64,000 nucleotides of DNA from CAJCIT01 sp963771305. Lineage in GTDB: Bacteria > Acidobacteriota > Terriglobia > Bryobacterales > Bryobacteraceae. The notes below the pieces were generated by a model. That model was not told the DNA's origin, ran no database searches, and saw only the letters and a program-made list of their open reading frames with translations. Every line of letters starts with the position of its first letter. The first letter of the stretch is position 1. Below, one piece after another: positions 57,111-64,000 of this stretch. The stretch is taken from contig CAVYTS010000026.1 in assembly GCA_963771305.1 (NCBI GenBank), forward strand, positions 558,001 through 622,000, given 5' to 3'. The translations under genes were made by a program, and so were the position numbers.

Positions 57111-57818
57111 GTGCCCGCGGAACCGGTCGAGCGCAAACAGGATCGAAGTCAGCTGGTCCTCTCTGCCGCGATCGTCATCGCCACGGAAGGGTATATATGG
57201 TTACTGGCGACAAAGGCTCGCTGGTCAGTGGTATTTCCCATCGCGCTCATCGGGCTGCTCTGGTACCGGCAGTCGCAAACCATCAGCTCCCTCGGATTAA
57301 GCTCCTCAGCCTTCGTCCGATCTCTGCGGCAATGGCGGGTGCTCTGGATTGTGACCGCCCTGTTATCCATGTTCCTCGGTCTGGGCACCTTGTTCAGGCG
57401 TGACGTTCTTTTGCGCGGGTGTGTCTACCTTGTTTGGTGCTTGCTTCAACAACTGGCTTTTCAATCGGTGGTGTATTCCGTTCTGCGGAAACATCTCGCG
57501 AGGCGCTTAGCGGCCGCGCTGGTTGCGGGCCTGGTGTTTGCTTTGTTGCACGCCCCAAACCCGGTGTTAATGGCTGGGACCCTGATTTGGGGAGCTGCCT
57601 CGAGCTTGTTGTTCGAGAATTGTCGTAGCGTGCTCGGCCTGGCGCTGCTGCAAGTCATGTTTTCCTCGATGCTATTGTGGCTGGTGCCCTATGAGGTCCA
57701 CCATGGGCTTCGCGTCGGGCCCTCTTACTATCAATGGACTCCGCCTGCGTCCGGCGCTCAGACTCTCTGGAAAAAACTCAGCCCCAAGGCACCGGGATCT
57801 CGGCTCGACCACATTTGA
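57111..57818 (+). CDS. CPBP-like intramembrane protein lacking the catalytic Glu
   Basis: 235 residues with about six membrane segments. The C-terminal half has the CPBP (Abi) layout: LLQQLAFQSVVYSVLRKHL in place of the EExxxR motif, then LVFALLHAPNPVLMAGTLIW for the F/HxxxN-type second motif. The paired Glu and the Arg are replaced by Gln, so protease activity of the Rce1 type is doubtful; the His is kept. No upstream partner; tandem repeats precede it, and ppgK follows after 84 bases. Confidence 0.65.
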   Translation: MPAEPVERKQDRSQLVLSAAIVIATEGYIWLLATKARWSVVFPIALIGLLWYRQSQTISSLGLSSSAFVRSLRQWRVLWIVTALLSMFLGLGTLFRRDVLLRGCVYLVWCLLQQLAFQSVVYSVLRKHLARRLAAALVAGLVFALLHAPNPVLMAGTLIWGAASSLLFENCRSVLGLALLQVMFSSMLLWLVPYEVHHGLRVGPSYYQWTPPASGAQTLWKKLSPKAPGSRLDHI

Positions 57819-57902
57819 AATGTTTTTCTCAGAGCACCTCTTTTACTATGGTTACCTAGCCTGAACTTTTGGCAACGGTTCGCGGCCCAAGGAGGATTTC
57901 TC

Positions 57903-58886
57903 ATGAAAGTGCTGGTAATTGACGTTGGCGGAACGCACGTCAAGATCCGGGTGAGCGGGCAGGATGAGGTCCGGAAATTTGTCTCCGGGCCTTCGCTGAC
58001 ACCCGACAAGATGGTGGCCGGCGTAAAGGAGCTGGCCAAGGACTGGGACTATGAAGTGGCCTCGCTGGGCTATCCCGGGCCGGTTCTATCGAACCGTCCC
58101 ATCGCCGAACCACACAATCTGGCGGCGGGGTGGACGGGCTTTGACTTCGAGAAGGCATTTGGGCATCCTGTCAAAGTCATTAATGATGCCGCCATGCAGG
58201 CTCTGGGCAGCTACAAGGGCGGAAAGATGCTGTTCCTCGGCCTGGGCACGGGTCTGGGCACTACGCTCATCGTGGACGGCATCGTGGAGCCCATGGAACT
58301 GGGCCACCTTCCCTATAGAAAGCGCACCTACGAGGATTACGTGGGCCAGCGGGGATTAGAACGGCTCGGCAAAAAGAAGTGGCGAAAGCATGTCTTCGAC
58401 ATCGTTGCTCTGTTGACTGCGGCACTCGAACCCGGCGACGTAGTTTTGGGCGGCGGGAATGTGGCGAACCTGGTTGAGCTGCCCCCCAATTGCCGTGCCG
58501 GGGACAACGCCAACGCATTTCTCGGCGGCTTCCGGCTGTGGGAAAAAGCCGATCACTCGCCGGCAGCTGCCACCGCGCCAACCGACGAGGTGGCCCCGGC
58601 GAAGGCCGCCAAGAAAGCGCCGAAGAAAGCATCCAAGAAATCGTCGAAATCCGCCAAGACGAGCAGAGGAACCGCGAAGAAGGCCCGTGCCTCAGCACCG
58701 TCCAAAGAATCCAAGCAGACAAGGAGCACAACAGATGTCGACCAGCCCAACGTCACTGAAGATGGCCCCGCTTCCGCAGAGGCCAGCGTGGAAGAGCCTG
58801 GAAGCCCATTACCAGAAGTTGCAGAGCTTGCAGCTCAGGAGCCTGTTCACGGAGGATCCGAAACGGGGGGAGAGGCTCACGGCTGA
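57903..58886 (+). CDS. ppgK: Polyphosphate glucokinase (ROK family) with a Lys/Ala-rich tail
   Basis: The ROK kinase spans about residues 1-220: VLVIDVGGTHVKIRVSG (phosphate 1), LGYPGPVLSNRPIAEPHNL, VINDAAMQALGSYKGGKMLF with the catalytic Asp, LGLGTGLGTTLIVDG (phosphate 2) and GDVVLGGGNVANL. It phosphorylates glucose with polyphosphate (and ATP). After residue 222 comes a tail rich in Ala, Lys and Ser (AKAAKKAPKKASKKSSKSAK), resembling histone H1 tails, about 105 residues long. The tail overlaps the pgi start (58735) by 152 bases; a frameshift there could have lengthened it. Ribosome site AAGGAGG. First gene of the pentose-phosphate block. Confidence 0.88.
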   Translation: MKVLVIDVGGTHVKIRVSGQDEVRKFVSGPSLTPDKMVAGVKELAKDWDYEVASLGYPGPVLSNRPIAEPHNLAAGWTGFDFEKAFGHPVKVINDAAMQALGSYKGGKMLFLGLGTGLGTTLIVDGIVEPMELGHLPYRKRTYEDYVGQRGLERLGKKKWRKHVFDIVALLTAALEPGDVVLGGGNVANLVELPPNCRAGDNANAFLGGFRLWEKADHSPAAATAPTDEVAPAKAAKKAPKKASKKSSKSAKTSRGTAKKARASAPSKESKQTRSTTDVDQPNVTEDGPASAEASVEEPGSPLPEVAELAAQEPVHGGSETGGEAHG

Positions 58887-60387
58887 GGCCGCGGGCCTGT
58901 TTCTCGATTACTCCAAGAATCGAATCACTGACGAAACCCTGAAACTGCTACTTCAACTGGCGGAGGAGTCCGGACTGCGCGAGCGGATCAACGCCATGTT
59001 CCGCGGCGAGAAGATCAACGTCTCGGAGAACCGCGCGGTTCTGCACGTTGCGTTGCGAGCCCCGAAGGGCGAGTCCATTGTCGTCGACGGCGAAGACGTG
59101 GTTCCGAATGTTCATGCCGTGCTCGACAAGATGTCCGATTTCTCGAATCGCGTTCGCGCTGGTGAATGGAAAGGTCACACCGGCAAACGCATTCGCAACG
59201 TGATCAACATCGGCATTGGCGGCTCCGACCTCGGCCCGGTGATGGCGTATGAAGCGCTCCGGCATTACAGCGACCGGAGCATGACGTTCCGCTTCGTTTC
59301 CAACGTGGATGGCACCGACTTCGCCGAAGCGGTTCAAGATCTGGACGCCTCGGAGACGCTTTTCATCGTTTCTTCGAAGACCTTCACAACGCTGGAAACC
59401 ATGACCAACGCGCACTCGGCGCGCGATTGGGCGCTGGCGAAGCTGGGCGGCGATGAGAAGGCAGTCGCCAGACACTTTGTGGCAGTGTCGATCAACGCGA
59501 AAGAGGTGACTAAGTTTGGCATCGATACCGCCAACATGTTCGGCTTCTGGGATTGGGTGGGCGGCCGCTATTCTATGGACTCGGCGATCGGTCTATCCAC
59601 CATGCTGGCAGTGGGTCCCGACAACTTCCGCGCCATGTTGAGCGGCTTCCACGAGATGGATGAACACTTCCGAACGGCCCCGTTCGAGCGCAACCTGCCG
59701 GTGCTGTTGGGATTGCTCGCCGTCTGGTACACCGACTTCTTCGGCGCCCAGACCGTTGCCGTTCTGCCCTACGAGCAGTACTTAAAGCGATTCCCAGCTT
59801 ACCTGCAACAGTTGACTATGGAAAGCAACGGGAAGCACGTCACGCTGGATGGAACGGCGGTCACGTACGCGACCGGCCCGATCTATTGGGGAGAACCGGG
59901 CACCAACGGCCAGCATTCCTTCTACCAACTGATTCATCAGGGGACGCGGCTGATTCCCTGCGACTTCATCGCATTCGGCAAATCGCTCAATCCGCTGGGC
60001 CGCCACCACGACATGCTGATTGCGAATGTCTGCGCGCAGACCGAAGCACTCGCCTTCGGAAAAACGCCCGAACAGGTGAAAGCGGAGGGTACGCCGGATT
60101 GGCTGGTGCCTCACCGTGTATTTGACGGTAATCGTCCCTCGAACACGATCCTGGCCGAGAAGCTAACCCCGGCCGCGCTCGGCAAGCTGGTTGCTCTGTA
60201 CGAGCATTCCGTTTTTACCCAGGGAGCCATCTGGAGCATCGACTCCTTCGACCAATGGGGCGTGGAACTCGGCAAGGTGCTGGCCCAGCGCATCATTCCC
60301 GAACTGGAGAGCACGACCGAGCCGAACCTGGCTCACGACAGCTCAACCAACAACGTCATCCGGAAATACCGGAAGCTCAAGAATTAA
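58735..60387 (+). CDS. pgi: Glucose-6-phosphate isomerase
   Basis: 550 residues from ATG 58735, chosen over the longer open frame (58459) because AAGGAG lies 8 bases upstream and the extension is Arg/Pro filler from another frame. PGI features: TLKLLLQLAEESGLRERINA, NIGIGGSDLGPVMAYEALRH, TFTTLETMTNAHSARDW, WDWVGGRYSMDSAIGLST, EPGTNGQHSFYQLIHQGT and SFDQWGVELGKVLAQRI (signature 2). It interconverts glucose-6-phosphate and fructose-6-phosphate. It follows ppgK, whose product is its substrate, and leads into gnd. Confidence 0.95.
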   Translation: MSTSPTSLKMAPLPQRPAWKSLEAHYQKLQSLQLRSLFTEDPKRGERLTAEAAGLFLDYSKNRITDETLKLLLQLAEESGLRERINAMFRGEKINVSENRAVLHVALRAPKGESIVVDGEDVVPNVHAVLDKMSDFSNRVRAGEWKGHTGKRIRNVINIGIGGSDLGPVMAYEALRHYSDRSMTFRFVSNVDGTDFAEAVQDLDASETLFIVSSKTFTTLETMTNAHSARDWALAKLGGDEKAVARHFVAVSINAKEVTKFGIDTANMFGFWDWVGGRYSMDSAIGLSTMLAVGPDNFRAMLSGFHEMDEHFRTAPFERNLPVLLGLLAVWYTDFFGAQTVAVLPYEQYLKRFPAYLQQLTMESNGKHVTLDGTAVTYATGPIYWGEPGTNGQHSFYQLIHQGTRLIPCDFIAFGKSLNPLGRHHDMLIANVCAQTEALAFGKTPEQVKAEGTPDWLVPHRVFDGNRPSNTILAEKLTPAALGKLVALYEHSVFTQGAIWSIDSFDQWGVELGKVLAQRIIPELESTTEPNLAHDSSTNNVIRKYRKLKN

Positions 60388-60491
60388 TCACCAGGATTTC
60401 GATCGATGCGGGTACAAGCTCGGCTGCGCTGACGCTACTCTGGTGCAGTAACAACAAATTGAAAGATCGAGATTGAGAAAGGAAATTATCT

Positions 60492-61506
60492 ATGCAACTC
60501 GGAATGGTCGGTTTGGGAAGAATGGGCGCCAACATGGTTCGCCGCTTGATACGAGGAGGCCATGATTGCGTGGTATTCGACATGTCTCCGAAGTCGGTGG
60601 AGGCGCTTGCCGCCGAAAAGGCAACCGGATCTTCTTCACTCGCGGACATGGTGAGTAAGCTCGCCAAGCCGCGTGCCATTTGGCTGATGGTTCCGGCGGC
60701 TGTCGTTGACCAGACCATCGCCAGTATCGTGCCGCATCTGGAGGCTGACGACATTTTGATTGATGGCGGCAATTCCTATTACATCGACGACATCCGGCGC
60801 GCCAAGGAACTTGCCGCGAAGAAGATTCACTATGTTGACGTAGGCACGAGCGGGGGCGTGTGGGGCCTGGAGCGGGGCTACTGCATGATGATCGGCGGGG
60901 AGAACGATGTGGTGAAGCACCTCGACCCGATCTTCGCTTGTCTGGCGCCAGGCATCGGCGACGTCGGCCGCACAGCCGGGACGTCCGGCTAACCAGGGAA
61001 CTGCCGAGCAGGGCTACCTACACTGCGGGCCAAATGGCGGCGGTCATTTCGTCAAGATGGTGCACAACGGCATCGAGTACGGTCTGATGGCGGCCTACGC
61101 GGAAGGACTGGGGATCATCGCCGCGGCCAACGTGGGCAAGAAGAGTCACGAAATCGACGCCGAAACGACGCCACTGCGCGATCCCGAGCACTACCAATAT
61201 GATTTCAATCTGGCCGAGGTCGCGGAAGTCTGGCGCCGCGGCAGCGTCATCGCTTCCTGGCTCTTAGACCTGACCGCAGCTTCCTTGATCAAGGACCCTA
61301 CCCTGAAGGAGTTCGCGGGCCGCGTTTCCGATTCCGGCGAAGGCCGCTGGACCATCAAGGCCGCCATCGACGAGGCTGTTCCAGCGCCGGTGCTTACCAG
61401 CGCGCTCTATGAGCGATTCTCCTCGCGAGGCGAGGCTGAATTCCAGAACAAGCTTCTCTCCGCCATGCGCTTCCAGTTCGGCGGCCACGTCGAGAAGTCG
61501 AAGTAG
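60492..61506 (+). CDS. gnd: 6-phosphogluconate dehydrogenase (short GndA/YqeC-type), one frameshift
   Basis: Frame 1 (60492-60992) has the NAD(P) fold LGMVGLGRMGANMVRRLIRG, GGNSYYIDDIRRA and DVGTSGGVWGLERGYCMMIG. The frame changes near 60980 and continues to 61506: GTAEQGYLHCGPNGGGHFVK then MVHNGIEYGLMAAYAEGL with the catalytic Lys/Asn/Glu set, and RVSDSGEGRWTIKAAIDEAV. The joined length is about 337 residues, right for the short type. The frameshift leaves two fragments, neither active alone; a sequencing indel in GCCGGGACG is likely because the rest is perfectly conserved. It carries out the oxidative decarboxylation to ribulose-5-phosphate. Confidence 0.9.
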
Positions 61507-61516
61507 CGAGGATCCG

Positions 61517-62974
61517 ATGACCGCAACCCATTCAGACGCCCTGGTTTTCTTCGGCGCGACCGGAGATCTGGCTTATAAGAAGATCTTCCCGGCGCTGCAG
61601 TCCATGATCAAACGCGGTCACCTCAACGTTCCGGTGATTGGCGTGGCCAAAGCCGGCTGGAATCTCGACCAGCTGAAGGCACGAGCCAAAGACAGCCTGG
61701 AAAAGCACGGCGGCGGCGCGGACCCTGCCGCATTTGCCAAGCTGAGCAATCTGTTGCGCTATGTGGATGGCGACTACGCGGACCTGGCAACATTTCAGGA
61801 GCTGCGCAAGCAACTCGACGGCAGCAAAAGCCCAGCCCACTATCTGGCGATTCCGCCGGTGCTGTTTGGCGCCGTGGTGGAGCAGCTGGAGAAATCGGGT
61901 TGCGCCGAGAATGCCCGAGTCATTGTGGAGAAGCCTTTTGGCACGGACCTGGCCTCCGCCCAGAACCTCAACCACATACTCCACTCCGTTTTTCCGGAGA
62001 AACAGATTTTTCGGATCGACCACTATCTTGGTAAGCGGCCGGTCAACAACATCATGATCTTCCGTTTCGCCAACGCGTTCATGGAGCCCTTCTGGAATCG
62101 CAATTTTGTGGAAAGCGTGCAGATCACGATGGCGGAAGACTTCGGCGTTCAGGGCCGCGGTGCTTTCTACGATCAGACCGGGACGATTCGCGACGTGATT
62201 CAGAATCATCTCTTTCAGGTGCTCTGCCACCTGGCGATGGAGCCGCCTGTCAAAACCGACAGCGAAGCTGTTCGCGACGAGAAGGTGAAGATTCTACGCG
62301 CCATTGCGCCGCTCGATCCAAAGGATGTAGTGCGGGGGCAGTTCGTCGGCTACCACCAGGAGCCCGGCGTCAAGCCGGATTCGAAGACAGAGACTTTCGC
62401 GGTGGTGCGGCTCGAAGTGAATTCCTGGCGCTGGAAGGGTGTGCCCTTCTACATTCGCGCCGGCAAGTGCCTGCCGGAAACGTGCGCCGAGGTGTTGGCC
62501 CGGCTACACCTGCCCCCTTCGGCGATCAGGGACAGCAATCTATGTGCAAACTACGTACGGTTTCGTATTAGTCCCGATATGGCGATCGGCATTGGAACGA
62601 CCGTCATGGCTCCTGGAGAAGAGATCAAAGGCGAACAAGTGGAATTGAAAGTGGTTAGCCACCCCGGCGCGGCGGAGGTGGAAGCCTATGAGCGTGTCTT
62701 GGGAGATGCTATGGAGGGAGACGCCACGCTGTTTGCCCGCGAAGACTACGTGGAAGAGGCTTGGCGTATTGTCGATCCGTACCTCAAGACGGCTACGCCG
62801 GTTTATGAGTACGCGCCGAATAACTGGGGTCCGGCCGAAGCGGCGCATCATCACGCCGCCCGGAGGCTGGGACAATCCGGGCACGGAAGACAGTTAGAAA
62901 ATCAAGAAAATTGGCCGCAGATGTACGCCGATGAACGTGGATCGTTTGACGGTCGCATTGAAACGTGGCTATAA
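61517..62974 (+). CDS. zwf: Glucose-6-phosphate 1-dehydrogenase, frameshift at the C-terminus
   Basis: Start ATG 61517 after AGGA; the longer open frame (61409) overlaps gnd. NADP site VFFGATGDLAYKKIFPAL, the active site RIDHYLGKRPVNNIMIFRF, and KGVPFYIRAGKCLPET. Reads well to NNWGPAEA (about 62841). The frame then gives an odd tail HHHAARRLGQSGHGRQ to 62974; a shift gives ITPPGGWDNPGTEDS and a stop at about 62897, the usual end. The product is about 460 residues. It makes 6-phosphogluconolactone from glucose-6-phosphate for pgl downstream. Confidence 0.93.
   Translation: MTATHSDALVFFGATGDLAYKKIFPALQSMIKRGHLNVPVIGVAKAGWNLDQLKARAKDSLEKHGGGADPAAFAKLSNLLRYVDGDYADLATFQELRKQLDGSKSPAHYLAIPPVLFGAVVEQLEKSGCAENARVIVEKPFGTDLASAQNLNHILHSVFPEKQIFRIDHYLGKRPVNNIMIFRFANAFMEPFWNRNFVESVQITMAEDFGVQGRGAFYDQTGTIRDVIQNHLFQVLCHLAMEPPVKTDSEAVRDEKVKILRAIAPLDPKDVVRGQFVGYHQEPGVKPDSKTETFAVVRLEVNSWRWKGVPFYIRAGKCLPETCAEVLARLHLPPSAIRDSNLCANYVRFRISPDMAIGIGTTVMAPGEEIKGEQVELKVVSHPGAAEVEAYERVLGDAMEGDATLFAREDYVEEAWRIVDPYLKTATPVYEYAPNNWGPAEAAHHHAARRLGQSGHGRQLENQENWPQMYADERGSFDGRIETWL
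62911..62942 (+). repeat. Dispersed 32-base repeat, copy 2
   Basis: Begins TTGGCCGCAGATGTACGCC and ends GAACGTGGAT. It matches copy 1 (11379-11410, opposite strand) at 28 of 32 bases. It lies past the inferred true stop of zwf, which supports a stop at about 62897. Confidence 0.6.
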
Positions 62975-63007
62975 AGTTCGCCGACGGCTCATAGGGGAGG
63001 TGCGGTT

Positions 63008-63691
63008 GTGAAGATCGAAGTACTGGCTGATGCAGACGCCGTCGCCAAAAGAGCGGCGGCAATTATGGCTGCGGAAGCACGCGCGGCAGTCGCGGCCCGG
63101 GGACGATTTGTCATGGCCGTGAGCGGTGGTCACACGCCGTGGCTCATGTTGCGGGATCTCGCCAACGAGGATGTGCCGTGGAAGAACGTGCATGTGATGC
63201 AGGTGGACGAGAGGGTGGCGCCGCCCGGAGATCCCGACAGAAATCTGACCCATCTGCGCGAGAGCCTACTGGAGCATGTCCCGCTGCCGGCCGAGCAGAT
63301 CTATGCCATGCCGGTGGAATCGCCGGATCTTGATTCGGCGGCAGCGCAGTATGCAAAGACACTCGAAACCGTTGCGGGTGCTCCGCCCGTGCTCGATCTG
63401 GTCCACCTCGGCTTGGGGCCTGACGGCCACACCGCTTCTCTCGTGCCGGGAGATCCAGTGCTGGGCGTCATGGACAAAGACGTTGCGTTAACAGGCATCT
63501 ACATGGGCAGGCGTCGTATGACGCTGACATATCCAACCATCAATCGGGCGCGGCGGGTACTGTGGCTCGTGACCGGCAGCGAGAAGGTGCCCATGTTCGC
63601 ACGCCTACGTGATGCCGACCCGTCCATTCCGGCTGGTCGAATACGCCAGGACGTGGCTCTGCTTCTGGCGGATAAAGCAGCGGCCGGTTGA
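63008..63691 (+). CDS. pgl: 6-phosphogluconolactonase (DevB/Pgl type)
   Basis: 227 residues from GTG 63008, preceded by GGGGAGG. FVMAVSGGHTPWLMLRDLA is the substrate loop; VHVMQVDERVAPPGDPDRN matches the family; LGLGPDGHTASLVPGDP carries the catalytic His/Asp region; RVLWLVTGSEKVPMFARL ends the core. It hydrolyses the lactone made by zwf. Order zwf-pgl-rpiB agrees with the oxidative pentose-phosphate pathway. Confidence 0.95.
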   Translation: MKIEVLADADAVAKRAAAIMAAEARAAVAARGRFVMAVSGGHTPWLMLRDLANEDVPWKNVHVMQVDERVAPPGDPDRNLTHLRESLLEHVPLPAEQIYAMPVESPDLDSAAAQYAKTLETVAGAPPVLDLVHLGLGPDGHTASLVPGDPVLGVMDKDVALTGIYMGRRRMTLTYPTINRARRVLWLVTGSEKVPMFARLRDADPSIPAGRIRQDVALLLADKAAAG

Positions 63692-63735
63692 GGAAGCGCG
63701 GCACGAAAGAATCAGTCGAAAACGGGAGTCAAAAT

Positions 63736-64000
63736 ATGCGACTCGGGATCGCCACCGACCATGGTGGTTTTGCTTTGAAAGAGGACCTGATTGCCCAGTT
63801 GCGTGGTGCAGGACATGAACTCGTCGATTTCGGGGCGCATAGTGCCGACCCCGGCGATGACTATCCCGACTACGTTGTGCCGCTTGCTCGAGCGGTCGCG
63901 GCCGGCAAGGTCGAGCGGGGCATCGCCATCTGTGGCAGTGGCGTCGGCGCTTCGGTCTGTGCGAACAAGGTTCCTGGAATTCGAGCGGCGCTGATTCACG
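63736..64000 (+). CDS. rpiB: Ribose-5-phosphate isomerase B, 3' partial
   Basis: The frame opens with MRLGIATDHGGFALKEDLIA and runs through the right edge of the window with no stop; 88 codons are present. The RpiB signature includes DHGGFALK, VDFGAHSADPGDDYPDY, and GIAICGSGVGASVCANKVPG with the catalytic Cys in CGSG. It interconverts ribose-5-phosphate and ribulose-5-phosphate, the product of gnd. GGGAG lies 8 bases upstream. Usual length is about 145 residues, so roughly 55 codons are missing. Confidence 0.93.
   Translation, partial: MRLGIATDHGGFALKEDLIAQLRGAGHELVDFGAHSADPGDDYPDYVVPLARAVAAGKVERGIAICGSGVGASVCANKVPGIRAALIH

Overview
The window looks like a chromosomal segment of an Acidobacteriota bacterium, most likely a Solibacter/Bryobacter-type lineage. 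This is inferred from gene content, not from a marker gene. The pointers are an acidobacterial-style duplicated orphan ABC permease, a coupled DUF1592 (c-heme) / DUF1552 pair, a GMC oxidoreductase with a gluconate 2-dehydrogenase subunit 3 partner, a PEP-CTERM tail, a 'GPRTxxGRxxSSxNAxKHGL' type protein and a high GC content. No rRNA, tRNA or CRISPR array was seen.

Layout. 1-7.2 kb: a badly broken ABC permease, then a same-strand block of a His-rich Ni/Co exporter (NicO family), a DUF4331 protein and a TPR protein. 7.2-9.4 kb: a two-component system (minus strand). 9.4-11.2 kb: DUF3224 protein and a secreted esterase. 11.4-15.9 kb: DUF1552 and DUF1592 proteins. 15.9-18.4 kb: an SRPBCC gene cut off at a dispersed repeat, an aldo/keto reductase, a nucleotidyltransferase-like protein and a repeat-bearing gap. 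18.4-21.1 kb: two uncharacterised membrane proteins, the second with a Met/His cluster suggestive of copper. 21.2-25.4 kb: SulP transporter, gluconate dehydrogenase subunit 3, GMC oxidoreductase. 25.4-27.8 kb: a lipoprotein phosphoesterase divergent from an Hsp70-like protein. 27.9-37.3 kb: a complete MdtABC-type RND efflux operon with a STAS gene inserted before the outer-membrane factor, divergent from a NarL-type regulator across a palindrome-rich promoter. 38.2-44.7 kb: acyltransferase, then glucarate/galactarate catabolism (garD, gudD, gudP-like, kdgD). 44.8-47.8 kb: cNMP-binding DUF1003 protein and polyphosphate kinase. 47.9-52 kb: a decayed island where an IS110 element has split a host gene. 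52-55 kb: a cNMP-sensing histidine kinase with a response regulator fused to a thioredoxin-reductase-like flavoprotein. 55-57.8 kb: a zinc-ribbon microprotein, a GT-C-like membrane protein, repeats and a CPBP-like protein lacking the catalytic Glu. 57.9-64 kb: polyphosphate glucokinase, pgi, gnd, zwf, pgl and rpiB (cut by the window edge), a glucose/pentose-phosphate operon.

How the genes fit together. Polyphosphate made by ppk1 can feed ppgK, whose glucose-6-phosphate enters the adjoining oxidative pentose-phosphate genes. Sugar diacids enter through the gud/gar/kdgD cluster and leave toward 2-oxoglutarate semialdehyde. Many otherwise conserved genes carry one or two frameshifts (nicO, DUF4331, TPR, histidine kinase, DUF1592, mdtC, gnd, zwf), while 21.2-29.7 kb and 32.9-47.8 kb appear clean. 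Sequencing or assembly indels are the simplest explanation for the housekeeping genes. The permease, IS110 and SRPBCC loci look genuinely decayed.
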